From: Acidobacteriota bacterium
GTDB lineage: Bacteria > Acidobacteriota > Blastocatellia > Pyrinomonadales > Pyrinomonadaceae
Reading direction: 5' to 3'
Assembly (NCBI GenBank): GCA_016700175.1
Contig: CP065003.1
Span: 692,001 to 756,000, forward strand
Length of the DNA stretch: 64,000 bases
Part shown: piece after piece, positions 43,310-50,644 of the stretch
How positions within the stretch are numbered: position 1 is the first letter of the stretch
How the letters are laid out: each line of letters begins with the position of its first letter
Notes under the pieces: generated by a model
Told to the model about the DNA's origin: nothing
Seen by the model: only the letters and a program-made list of their open reading frames with translations
Databases searched by the model: none
Translations under genes and position numbers: made by a program

Positions 43310-44143
43310 ATGGATACTTCGAACGAGAGCGCTTTTGAACGGGTGCAGAGGGCCCGCCATCCGCAGAGGCCGTATGCGCTCGATATATTCGAGCATGTCT
43401 TCACAGACTTCAAGGAGCTTCACGGCGACCGCCGGTTTGCCGACGACCCCGCGATCGTGGCCGGTTTCGCACGGATCGACGGAACCGAAGTGGCCGTGAT
43501 CGGCCAGCAAAAAGGGCGTGATACGAATCAGAGGCGTCACAGGAACTTCGGTATGCCGAAACCCGAGGGTTACAGGAAGGCGCTGAGGATCATGAAACTC
43601 GCTGAGAAGTTCTCGAGGCCGATCATTACGTTCGTCGACACACCCGGGGCTTATCCAGGGATCGATGCGGAAGAGCGCGGCCAGGCGGAAGCGATCGCAT
43701 ACAACCTGAGGGAGATGGCCCATCTGAGGGTTCCCACGATCATCGTCGTGCTCGGTGAAGGAGGTTCCGGCGGCGCGCTTGCAATAGGGATCGGGGACCG
43801 CGTGCTTATGTTCGAGAATGCGGTCTATTCGGTGATCTCGCCGGAGGGATGCGCCGCGATCCTCTTCAAGGACGCTACCAGGGCCGAGAAGGCGGCGAAC
43901 AGCCTCAAGCTCACTGCGTCCGACCTCCAGGCCCTTTCGATCATAGACGAGATAGTCCCGGAGACCCAGGAATGGGAGTTCTCCGAAGATTCGGCAGAGG
44001 AGTTTTCAGCTAACAAAGTGACTGCGGGTCTCAAGGCGGTCCTCCTCAGGCACCTCCGTGAACTCGGAAAGATTACGAAAGAGGATCTGCTCGAGAAGAG
44101 GTTTGAAAAGTTCAGGGCAATGGGCAAATGGGCAGGCGCCTGA
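43310..44143 (+). CDS. accA: Acetyl-CoA carboxylase carboxyltransferase alpha subunit
   Basis: A 277-residue AccA. It starts with a short leader and goes directly into ARHPQRPYALDIFEHVF, then GDRRFADDPAIV and the active-site block LGEGGSGGALAIGIGD and ISPEGCAAILFKDA. E. coli AccA is 319 residues; about 45-60 N-terminal residues (a coiled segment) are missing here, and the space upstream is filled by dnaE. The ATG at 43310 lies 4 nt after the dnaE stop. The partner accD is not in the window. Confidence 0.93.
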   Translation: MDTSNESAFERVQRARHPQRPYALDIFEHVFTDFKELHGDRRFADDPAIVAGFARIDGTEVAVIGQQKGRDTNQRRHRNFGMPKPEGYRKALRIMKLAEKFSRPIITFVDTPGAYPGIDAEERGQAEAIAYNLREMAHLRVPTIIVVLGEGGSGGALAIGIGDRVLMFENAVYSVISPEGCAAILFKDATRAEKAANSLKLTASDLQALSIIDEIVPETQEWEFSEDSAEEFSANKVTAGLKAVLLRHLRELGKITKEDLLEKRFEKFRAMGKWAGA

Positions 44144-44175
44144 GGCAGACGCCCGCCCGATCGAGGAAAACGGAT

Positions 44176-44616
44176 CTAGAACGGAATGTCGTCGTCTCCT
44201 CCGGAATCACCGGAAGCTGCCGCCCGCGCGGTTTCGGAATTTCCGGAGTCATAGTCCTCGTTGTCGCCGGAAGAGTAGTCGTCCTGCCTGCCCCCGCCCA
44301 GGAACTGCATATCTGAGGCGTTGACATCGAGCGTCTGGCGGCTATTGCCGTCTCTGTCGGTCCATTCGTCGATCCGGAGGCGGCCTTCGATATAGACCTG
44401 ACTCCCTTTCTGAAGATATTTGGAGGCGTTCTCAGCCTGTCTGCCCCAGAGGGTTACACGAAACCACGTCGTGATGTCCTGGAGTTCGCCGGATTTGTCC
44501 CTGCGTTTTTCGTTGGTGGCCATTGAGAAATTGCAGACTGCGGTGCCTTGAGGGGTGTATCGCAGCTCGGGATCTCTCCCAAGATTGCCTACGATGATGA
44601 TCTTGTTGAATGACAT
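44176..44616 (-). CDS. ssb: Single-stranded DNA-binding protein
   Basis: A 146-residue SSB. The OB-fold spans residues 1-105 (MSFNKIIIVGNLGRDPELRY, then TTWFRVTLWGRQAE and YIEGRLRIDEW). A Gly/Asp/Ser linker leads to the acidic tip DDDIPF, which binds partner proteins. The ATG at 44616 has AGGAGC 6 nt upstream; an in-frame extension to 44673 is not credible. It is convergent with accA. Confidence 0.96.
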   Translation of the reverse strand: MSFNKIIIVGNLGRDPELRYTPQGTAVCNFSMATNEKRRDKSGELQDITTWFRVTLWGRQAENASKYLQKGSQVYIEGRLRIDEWTDRDGNSRQTLDVNASDMQFLGGGRQDDYSSGDNEDYDSGNSETARAAASGDSGGDDDIPF

Positions 44617-44764
44617 AGAAAGCTCCTTTGTTGTGGGTAGTAGAGAGCGAACGGATGGGAGACCGGCTCTCATCGGACGGTTTCGGTCCGTTCAGAGTGA
44701 CCGAAGCCGTTTCCGCGACAATTCTATTCAACTGCGCAAGAAAACACAAAGCGCATAGGATTCA

Positions 44765-45880
44765 ATGAGATCAGCCGTATTTGTTTCTCTCGTTATCTTC
44801 ACGTGGTTTGCAGTTGGGGCGAACGCTGAGGCGCAACGTCCGGAGGATTCCCCCTGGGAAAGGCCGCTTGAGACCTGCTGGACCTTCGACGCTCCGGCAA
44901 TGTCCTCGGTCCCGCTCGCGTCCGATAACGTTTCTACAGTCTTCCTTCCTCAGACGCCCGCCCGTATTATCGCTCTCTCGCTATTGAGCGGAGACACTTT
45001 CTGGACCGTCGAGACAAGCGGAAGTATTATCTCGCCTCCGCTTCCTAACGGTTCTAAGGTCGTCGTGTACTCGACCGTGCTCAATGAGGACGGCAGCAGT
45101 TCGTACCGTTCGGCGGCCATCGATTCCCTGTCCGGCGTTTCCCTTTCCGGCTTTCCGTTAAACGGAGAACGCGTGACCGATACGGAACCGTTTGGAACCG
45201 GCTTGTTGATGCTAATCGGAACGGACGTGCTGCGCCTTGCGGACGAGACAGGGATCAGATGGGAGCGTGTGTTCTCTGAAGTAGGTCTCTCAGGGATCAG
45301 CAGGTCCGGGCCTCACGTGTTCGCCTGGTCTGAAAAGGGTCACGTGATCCTCATCGACGGCGATACGGGTTCTGCGGTTTTGCGGTTCATACTGCCCTCG
45401 ATCCCTTCCGGCGCGTTTGCCGTGCGCGGTGAAAAGATGTATGCAGGCTCGTCGGCCGGGACCGTGTTCTCGGTAGACCGAAGGGACGGCGAGATCGGAT
45501 GGAGTTCAAGGACCGGCGGGACGATCGATGCTCTCGAGGCTGAAGAGGACGGTGTGCTCGCCATTTCCAGGGATAACTTCGTCTACTTTCTTGCGGATGG
45601 AAACGGAAGCAGGATATGGAAAAGGAGGCTTTCAGGACGCATCATCGGCAGTACGAAGGTCGGGAACACGTCCCATGCATTTCTGGCCTACGGTTCGAAC
45701 GATGTAGTTGTCCTGAACACGTTGGACGGAAAACCCGTCAATAGCTATCGGATCGAAAGTGCGGATTACTTTTCCGGAGCGCCCGTGTATGCCGGGGGCT
45801 ACCTGCTTGTGCCATTTGATTCTGGACTAGCGGCGCTCGCCCCAAAAGGTCTTTGCAAGAAGAAAAAGGACGGCCAGTGA
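44765..45880 (+). CDS. Exported PQQ-type beta-propeller protein
   Basis: A 371-residue protein with a signal peptide (SAVFVSLVIFTWFAVGANAEA). The body has repeated beta-propeller blades with W-containing strands: LLSGDTFWTVETSG, ADETGIRWERVF, DRRDGEIGWSSRTGG and DGNGSRIWKRRLSG. This is a PQQ-like repeat propeller, as in BamB and quinoprotein dehydrogenases, but no cofactor or heme motif is visible. Its role is unknown. Its stop codon lies within the terminator hairpin. Confidence 0.82.
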   Translation: MRSAVFVSLVIFTWFAVGANAEAQRPEDSPWERPLETCWTFDAPAMSSVPLASDNVSTVFLPQTPARIIALSLLSGDTFWTVETSGSIISPPLPNGSKVVVYSTVLNEDGSSSYRSAAIDSLSGVSLSGFPLNGERVTDTEPFGTGLLMLIGTDVLRLADETGIRWERVFSEVGLSGISRSGPHVFAWSEKGHVILIDGDTGSAVLRFILPSIPSGAFAVRGEKMYAGSSAGTVFSVDRRDGEIGWSSRTGGTIDALEAEEDGVLAISRDNFVYFLADGNGSRIWKRRLSGRIIGSTKVGNTSHAFLAYGSNDVVVLNTLDGKPVNSYRIESADYFSGAPVYAGGYLLVPFDSGLAALAPKGLCKKKKDGQ

Positions 45881-45894
45881 TCGCCGTCCTTTTT
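45863..45894. terminator. Bidirectional terminator overlapping a stop codon
   Basis: Stem AAAAAGGACGGC/GCCGTCCTTTTT with an 8-nt loop that contains the TGA of the propeller gene. It ends both the plus-strand propeller gene and the minus-strand operon that ends at 45918. Confidence 0.92.
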
Positions 45895-45917
45895 CAATGC
45901 TCTGCAGATCGCCAGGT

Positions 45918-46148
45918 CTAGTGCGACTTCTGGTATTCCGCCATCATGGCGTAAATCTCATCCTTCACGTTCAATTTTTTCTTCTTGATCGTGACCTCTT
46001 CAATTTGTTCTGATTCGCTGGGATACGTTAGACTGGCGAGCTCTGATAGACGTTCTTCGTAGGTTTCGTGCTGGTGAACAAGGTCCCTGAAGGTCTGGCT
46101 TTCTTTCATTAAGACTTCTTTCACAGACTCGGTTGTCGACATGTCCAT
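45918..46148 (-). CDS. DUF465 family small protein (YdcH-like)
   Basis: A 76-residue protein with the DUF465 pattern: FRDLVHQHETYEERLSEL, then IKKKKLNVKDEIYAMM. Such proteins are small helical hairpins of unknown function. I chose the ATG at 46148. A TTG at 46190 would add 14 residues (MKNYHHRKEGKP). It is the last gene of the long minus-strand run. Confidence 0.75.
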   Translation of the reverse strand: MDMSTTESVKEVLMKESQTFRDLVHQHETYEERLSELASLTYPSESEQIEEVTIKKKKLNVKDEIYAMMAEYQKSH

Positions 46149-46277
46149 ATGCTTGGGTTTCCCTTCCTTTCTGTGGTGATAGTTTTTCAAAACGACCCGA
46201 ACCCATTTGGCCCGGCCTCAAATTTTTCCTTGTAGAGCCAATAATAGCCCAAGCCCCGAAACATTCGCAAGGACTTT

Positions 46278-46760
46278 CTAGATCCTCCTGGACATAAGGA
46301 TCGCGTCGTCCGGCGGAGTGGCGTAGAATCGCGCTCTTCGGCCGCAGATCCTAAATCCGAGACGCTCATAGAAGGAAACAGCCGATCTGTTACGGGAGCG
46401 AACTTCCAGATGGAGCACGCCTTTTCCTGACTTCCGCAGTTCGGAGACCGCACTGCTGACGAGGGATTTCCCGATTCCCATTCGAAGGAATTTCTTTCGG
46501 ACCGCGAGGTTGAGAATTTCGGCTTCGAAGGAAGAGCCGTCAGGTTCGTCGGCTTTCACTTGATTCGTTATCAGACGCATTACCAAAAAACCGGCTATAG
46601 GGATCCCTTCCGGCCCCGAGGCTATGAGAAAGACCGACCCTTCGCGCACGGCTTCGTTCCTGTAGTCCGCTTCGGTCCATTCGGACAGACCGGCCTCCCT
46701 TTCGATCATCTTGACGGCGGCACTGTCCTCTGCCCTTGCCTTCCTGATCTTCCAGACCAT
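46278..46760 (-). CDS. rimI: Ribosomal-protein-alanine N-acetyltransferase
   Basis: A 160-residue GNAT enzyme. The acetyl-CoA motif is FLRMGIGKSLVSSAV (R-x-x-G-x-G), preceded by EILNLAVRKK and followed by the C-terminal NRSAVSFYERLGFRICGRR. Its location right after tsaB, with a 1-nt gap between stop and ATG, is the classic tsaB-rimI arrangement and supports RimI over other GNAT families. The ATG at 46760 is used, not the extension to 46805, which would overlap tsaB. Confidence 0.88.
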   Translation of the reverse strand: MVWKIRKARAEDSAAVKMIEREAGLSEWTEADYRNEAVREGSVFLIASGPEGIPIAGFLVMRLITNQVKADEPDGSSFEAEILNLAVRKKFLRMGIGKSLVSSAVSELRKSGKGVLHLEVRSRNRSAVSFYERLGFRICGRRARFYATPPDDAILMSRRI

Positions 46761-46761
46761 G

Positions 46762-47418
46762 CTATGACCGCCCAACAATGAAATCTCGCGTATACAGCGG
46801 CTCAAGGCTCTTTGACAGGTCCCCTTCAGGCAACGACCTCACGTGCCGGTACGCGAGACGCGCGATGTTTCGGCCGGTGTTGATGAAGCACACTTCTTCT
46901 CCCGTTTCCGTACCCTCCGGAACCTCACTTTCCAGTCCCGGACCAAGGACCAGAAGCCTCCCGGGGTTCTCGAATAAAAGTCCCTTTTCGATAAGGAAAT
47001 GGCTTCCCGCCCTGACGAAGTGATTTCCTTGCCGCTCGAAATCCTGAACCGCGACCTCTCTTTTTCCGGCGTATATCGCCGTCCTGCATCGGTCAAAGGT
47101 CTCAGGAACCGCTGCCGTCATCGCCTCCATCACGGTACAGGTTAAGAAAGCAAGGTCCCTAGCACGAAGCAATCCCCGGAGGATCGAAATGCCCGTCCGA
47201 ACACCGGTGAAGCTTCCGGGCCCGCGGGTTACGATCATCTCGGACGGGGAATCGATCCGAAAGCCTTCAGAGACAAGCATCTCATTGACCGCGTGGATCT
47301 GCGGCGCGTCGTCCTTGCCACGGCCGAGCTCGTCTTCCGCACGGATCTCCGCACCGTCGGCGAACAGTGCGGCGCTTCCTCCTCCAATGCATGTATCGAT
47401 CGAGAGAGTCGTGTGCAT
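46762..47418 (-). CDS. tsaB: tRNA threonylcarbamoyladenosine biosynthesis protein TsaB
   Basis: A 218-residue ASKHA-fold protein. It begins LSIDTCIGGGSAALF and has the family's VTRGPGSFTGVRTGI at about 63-77. TsaB, with TsaD and TsaE, makes t6A37 on tRNAs for ANN codons. It is followed by rimI, and lies 11 nt after the nucleotidyltransferase of the HprK/PqqD module. Confidence 0.9.
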   Translation of the reverse strand: MHTTLSIDTCIGGGSAALFADGAEIRAEDELGRGKDDAPQIHAVNEMLVSEGFRIDSPSEMIVTRGPGSFTGVRTGISILRGLLRARDLAFLTCTVMEAMTAAVPETFDRCRTAIYAGKREVAVQDFERQGNHFVRAGSHFLIEKGLLFENPGRLLVLGPGLESEVPEGTETGEEVCFINTGRNIARLAYRHVRSLPEGDLSKSLEPLYTRDFIVGRS

Positions 47419-47429
47419 CTACGGCCGTC

Positions 47430-48308
47430 TCAGGATCGCCTCCTGATCGCGGCAGCCATCCTTTTGACGGAAGGAACTGCCTGCTTGAACATGTATCCGA
47501 TCTGGTAGTGCGCTCGCGTAGGCGCGTCGAAGCTTCCCTCCATGCCGATCGTGGCCATAACGGGACTGGGCGGAAGCCGCTTTCGGAGCTGCTGCGAGAG
47601 CTGTCTGATGCTGTCGAGTGACTGTGAGAGCGGAACATGGGGAACCCCCTTTTCCCAGCGGACCTCGACCGCGCGCGTGAACCATGCGGGAAGAGCCTTT
47701 GCCTCCTCCGCAAAAGGAAGATCGTCGATCTCGAGTCCAAGGTGCCTGTGAGCCAGACCCACCGTGCATACGATCCAGCGCCTTCGCCGCCCCGACACAA
47801 CGCCCAGGCATTTCTCCCAGTTGAACGAAGAAGGGCGGTTCTTGACCGCCCAGTATATGTCCCAGAGCCTTTCTTTTTTTTCACCGCCGTCCGTCAGCCA
47901 GTGAACGCACATTACCCTTAGGTGGTCCTCGGGGCAGAGTATACGGATCGGAACCCCTTCGAGGTCTACGGTACGTGACCGTTCGAACAATTCTTCGAAA
48001 CGAAGGGTGTCGAGATGTCTCGGTCCGGCGTGCAGGTCAATTGCGCCGAACTTCTTAGGGTTTGCGGTTATCTTCAGTATCTCTTCTGACTCGGCCATTG
48101 AAGGCTCGACCAGCAGATCGATGTCCCCGGGCGACCTCCTGGCATCGTCCGGGTAGTTCCTTGTGGCCGCCCATCCCTTGATCAGGACCGCGCGCAGCCG
48201 CAGATCGTTCAGTTCCGAAAAAAGCGTCACAAGGTAATGCTCGTGGACCTTGTCCAGAAGCACGGTTACGCGCTCGGCAGTCGAGACATCATCAAACCCT
48301 TCAGACAT
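47430..48308 (-). CDS. Nucleotidyltransferase family protein (NTP_transf_5 type)
   Basis: A 292-residue protein with an N-terminal pol-beta-like nucleotidyltransferase domain: LRAVLIKGWAATRNYPDD (about 38-55) and the metal-binding GDIDLLV (61-67). A helical C-terminal half follows, with EDHLRVMCVHWL and LWDIYWAVK. The family is found beside HprK-like and PqqD proteins in polysaccharide and lasso-peptide loci. It would move a nucleotide (or a related group) to an unknown target. It is the last gene of the four-gene module; its start is 30 nt from the kinase gene. Confidence 0.82.
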   Translation of the reverse strand: MSEGFDDVSTAERVTVLLDKVHEHYLVTLFSELNDLRLRAVLIKGWAATRNYPDDARRSPGDIDLLVEPSMAESEEILKITANPKKFGAIDLHAGPRHLDTLRFEELFERSRTVDLEGVPIRILCPEDHLRVMCVHWLTDGGEKKERLWDIYWAVKNRPSSFNWEKCLGVVSGRRRRWIVCTVGLAHRHLGLEIDDLPFAEEAKALPAWFTRAVEVRWEKGVPHVPLSQSLDSIRQLSQQLRKRLPPSPVMATIGMEGSFDAPTRAHYQIGYMFKQAVPSVKRMAAAIRRRS

Positions 48309-48338
48309 TTCCTTCAGGAGAAACTTCCGGGAGATCGC

Positions 48339-49115
48339 TCAGAGCCTTGCAAGTACATCCTCTACGACCTCGCCAGCCTCACCCCTTGGGCCCTGCAGCA
48401 GAAGAGACCGTTCAGCGACGAGCTTCAATCTTCCGAGAGTTTCTTCGGGATGCTTCCTCACGATCTCGGGCCAGAACAGGTGGTCAAGCATTGACCAGAC
48501 CAATTCCCCCTTTTCCTGCTCACGCGGATTCCAGACGGCCCCTTCGGAATAAACGGTCGAGATGACCAAGGCGATCTCGCAAGGCTCACTCTCGACCGAA
48601 TAGGAACCCTCAGGCCGTTCACCCGAGTTAGCCTCTGTTCGCAATTTTAACGGAACCGGATACGGATGCACCCGTCCGTCCTCTCCGACAACGGCACAGT
48701 CGTCCGTCAAATACCTCGCCCCCGCATCCAGAAATGCCCTCGTCAACGTGGACTTGCCCGAATGCGTCCTGCCCGGAAAGAGCACTGCCTTTCCTCCAAG
48801 CGCGACCGCGCCCGCATGCAGGAACAGATACCTGGGAGCCGCGTTCAGCGCGATAAGGAGCTGAAGTTTCGAAGCTACGCCCTGCAATTGCGACGATTCG
48901 AGCCCGATGACTTCCGCAACGCGCTCACCCTCGAAAAAAAGACCCCTCCCGGCCTCCGGTTCGGTGACCAGAGAAAGCGTCGCATCCGGTTCCTCTTTTA
49001 GCGAGCCCTCTTCCAGACACGGCAGCAAGGACCTTAGGAGCACGAGATCGATCTTGCGGTCGCTTTGAAGCTCGATACTGACGCCGAAGCTCTCGAAGGT
49101 GATCGAATGGTCCAC
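48339..49115 (-). CDS. HprK-related kinase (downstream copy)
   Basis: A 258-residue protein related to the catalytic domain of HPr kinase/phosphorylase. The P-loop is PGRTHSGKSTL (Walker A about 115-122), preceded by FLHAGAVALGGKAVL, with TDDCAVVG (Asp138-Asp139) after it. The N-terminal HPr-binding domain of true HprK is absent, replaced by a divergent 90-residue segment. Related proteins in lasso-peptide clusters phosphorylate the peptide. It is separated from the PqqD gene by a hairpin. Confidence 0.82.
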   Translation of the reverse strand: MDHSITFESFGVSIELQSDRKIDLVLLRSLLPCLEEGSLKEEPDATLSLVTEPEAGRGLFFEGERVAEVIGLESSQLQGVASKLQLLIALNAAPRYLFLHAGAVALGGKAVLFPGRTHSGKSTLTRAFLDAGARYLTDDCAVVGEDGRVHPYPVPLKLRTEANSGERPEGSYSVESEPCEIALVISTVYSEGAVWNPREQEKGELVWSMLDHLFWPEIVRKHPEETLGRLKLVAERSLLLQGPRGEAGEVVEDVLARL

Positions 49116-49154
49116 TTGCTCTTAAGGGATCTGAGGCTCCTGCACCAAAAAGTA

Positions 49155-49186
49155 GGAGCCGGCCATCTTGAGGAAAAGCCGACTCC
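49155..49186 (-). terminator. Terminator-like hairpin after the PqqD/Cys-rich gene
   Basis: GGAGTCGGC/GCCGGCTCC (one mismatch) on the minus strand, a 14-nt loop and then TACTTTTTGG. It lies between the Cys-rich protein gene and the downstream kinase, where partial termination could raise the level of the first product. Confidence 0.6.
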
Positions 49187-49212
49187 GGTTGTTGCTAACG
49201 AAGTTCTTGTCG

Positions 49213-49755
49213 TTACGGGCAAGCGGCTGTGCCGGGGATAACGCCGCAATTTCCCAGATTTGTAAAGCACCCATAGATCGACGGGTTCGCCTGACTCGGG
49301 CAGCAGCGCCTTCCGCCTGTGCACCCTGAATCGAGGCCCGTCGAGCCGCAAAGCGAGGCAACGCAGGTGCTGGCCAGCGTCTGGCCCGGAAAACTGAGCA
49401 TCGCGATCACGGGCAGCGCGATCGCCGTTGCGAGGCCTACGTTCCGGATCACTTCCCTGCGGCTCATTCCTGCAAACCGCGAAGAAAGTTCGTTGGCGAT
49501 CAGGTTCTTCTCCTTAAGCTGGTCAAGGGCAAGCCACACAAGCTTTTCTTTTTCTTCCTGGTCGCGCGAGCCTTTCAGGCCCTTGGCGATCTCGGCAACC
49601 GTCCTGTTCCCATCGCAGGATCTCCAGATCTCAGCCGCAGTGGGATTGAGGCTAAATGCCTTGTTATCTTCAAGGTCATAAATGAGGACTTCTTCGGGCA
49701 TCTCCTGGATCACCAGGCCCTCTTTTCGAGCAATGGGAACTTGGGAACTGTTCAT
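49213..49755 (-). CDS. PqqD-domain protein fused to a twin-arginine-like segment and an 8-Cys domain
   Basis: A 180-residue protein in three parts. Residues 8-90 are a PqqD/RRE-like winged helix (IYDLEDNKAFSLNPTAAEIW, DGNRTVAEIAKGL, LVWLALDQLKEKNLI). Residues 98-130 are a SRREVIRNVG twin-arginine-like motif, a hydrophobic run and TLAST. Residues 131-180 contain eight cysteines (131, 136, 145, 151, 152, 163, 170, 179), rich in Gly and Ser. The ATG at 49755 has a perfect AGGAGG 7 nt upstream. It lies between two HprK-related genes. PqqD domains bind peptide substrates for modification; here the domain and a peptide-like tail are in one chain. Confidence 0.8.
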   Translation of the reverse strand: MNSSQVPIARKEGLVIQEMPEEVLIYDLEDNKAFSLNPTAAEIWRSCDGNRTVAEIAKGLKGSRDQEEKEKLVWLALDQLKEKNLIANELSSRFAGMSRREVIRNVGLATAIALPVIAMLSFPGQTLASTCVASLCGSTGLDSGCTGGRRCCPSQANPSIYGCFTNLGNCGVIPGTAACP

Positions 49756-49785
49756 CTTTCCTCCTACGCCGATTAAAAGTATCAA

Positions 49786-50601
49786 TCAATCTCGCGGTAA
49801 GCCTAAAACCGACCGATTAAAGTAATTTATTAATTTGATCGAAGCCGCGCCGGCATCTGCCCTGCGGCTTTCGGCGATTATGGCACGAAGTGCTAGTTTA
49901 TTCAAGACTTTAAGTGAGAACCTGGTGTTCGTACGGACTGGCACCGTGTGCTCGATCAGCCTCAAGAGTCCCTCGCCCTTCGAGAGAATCTGCGGGCCCC
50001 AGCGCGCCGCTTTTTCATATTGGCTAAGAAATATAAGGGCGCAAGGCGCCGGACCGCGTCCGACAGCCGCTCCTATTGCCCCGGCCTCAACATCTGCAGA
50101 GTCCCGTCCGCCACCGGGACCGCGCACAGAAAGGGGTTTAGGAAACGGGATGACCCGCCCTTCCCGATCGATCACCGCAAAGTCGTCGGAGAAGTATACG
50201 GCGCCTCTTTGGACAAGCGCTTTGACAAGGGTCGTTTTCCCCGCGAACGATCGGCCGGGCAAAATGATCGCATGCCCTTCGATCGTCACCGCGCCGGCAT
50301 GTATGAACACATGTTCCGGCGCCATTTCCGCTACACGGTTTCTGACCATCGACTCGAACAACCGGTCAAAACTTCCGTTTTCAAGCGGGTGCCGAGTGCC
50401 TGTATGTTCGTCAAAGACCTCGATCTTTCGATCATCTTCGGCCGCAATGCGAAAGACCTGTTCACGATCCTGGACCTTTCCGAAGTCGACAAGCGGGCCG
50501 AATACTAGCGTCAGACGTTCGCGTATCCTACCGATCAGGCGCGTGGACCCGGATTCGATCCGGAACCCCACTCCAAAGCTTTGAAAGGAAAGTGACCCCA
50601 C
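49786..50601 (-). CDS. HprK-related kinase (upstream copy)
   Basis: A 271-residue relative of HPr kinase's catalytic domain: FIHAGAVTIEGHAIIL, Walker A PGRSFAGKTTL (about 116-124), and the acidic pair in YFSDDFAVID (Asp139-Asp140). It lacks the HPr-specific N-terminal domain. It is only distantly like the downstream copy (48339..49115), so this is not a recent duplication. It follows the WecA-like gene by 43 nt and precedes the PqqD gene by 30 nt. Confidence 0.82.
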   Translation of the reverse strand: MGSLSFQSFGVGFRIESGSTRLIGRIRERLTLVFGPLVDFGKVQDREQVFRIAAEDDRKIEVFDEHTGTRHPLENGSFDRLFESMVRNRVAEMAPEHVFIHAGAVTIEGHAIILPGRSFAGKTTLVKALVQRGAVYFSDDFAVIDREGRVIPFPKPLSVRGPGGGRDSADVEAGAIGAAVGRGPAPCALIFLSQYEKAARWGPQILSKGEGLLRLIEHTVPVRTNTRFSLKVLNKLALRAIIAESRRADAGAASIKLINYFNRSVLGLPRD

Positions 50602-50644
50602 TCGCAGCGCGCGATGAATGCCCGGCGCCTATCCCCCTAAACTG

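Noticed and set aside
47430..50601. Lasso-peptide cluster
   Set aside because: HprK-like and nucleotidyltransferase genes fit, but there is no asparagine-synthase-like cyclase, no transglutaminase-type protease and no lasso-like precursor in the window.
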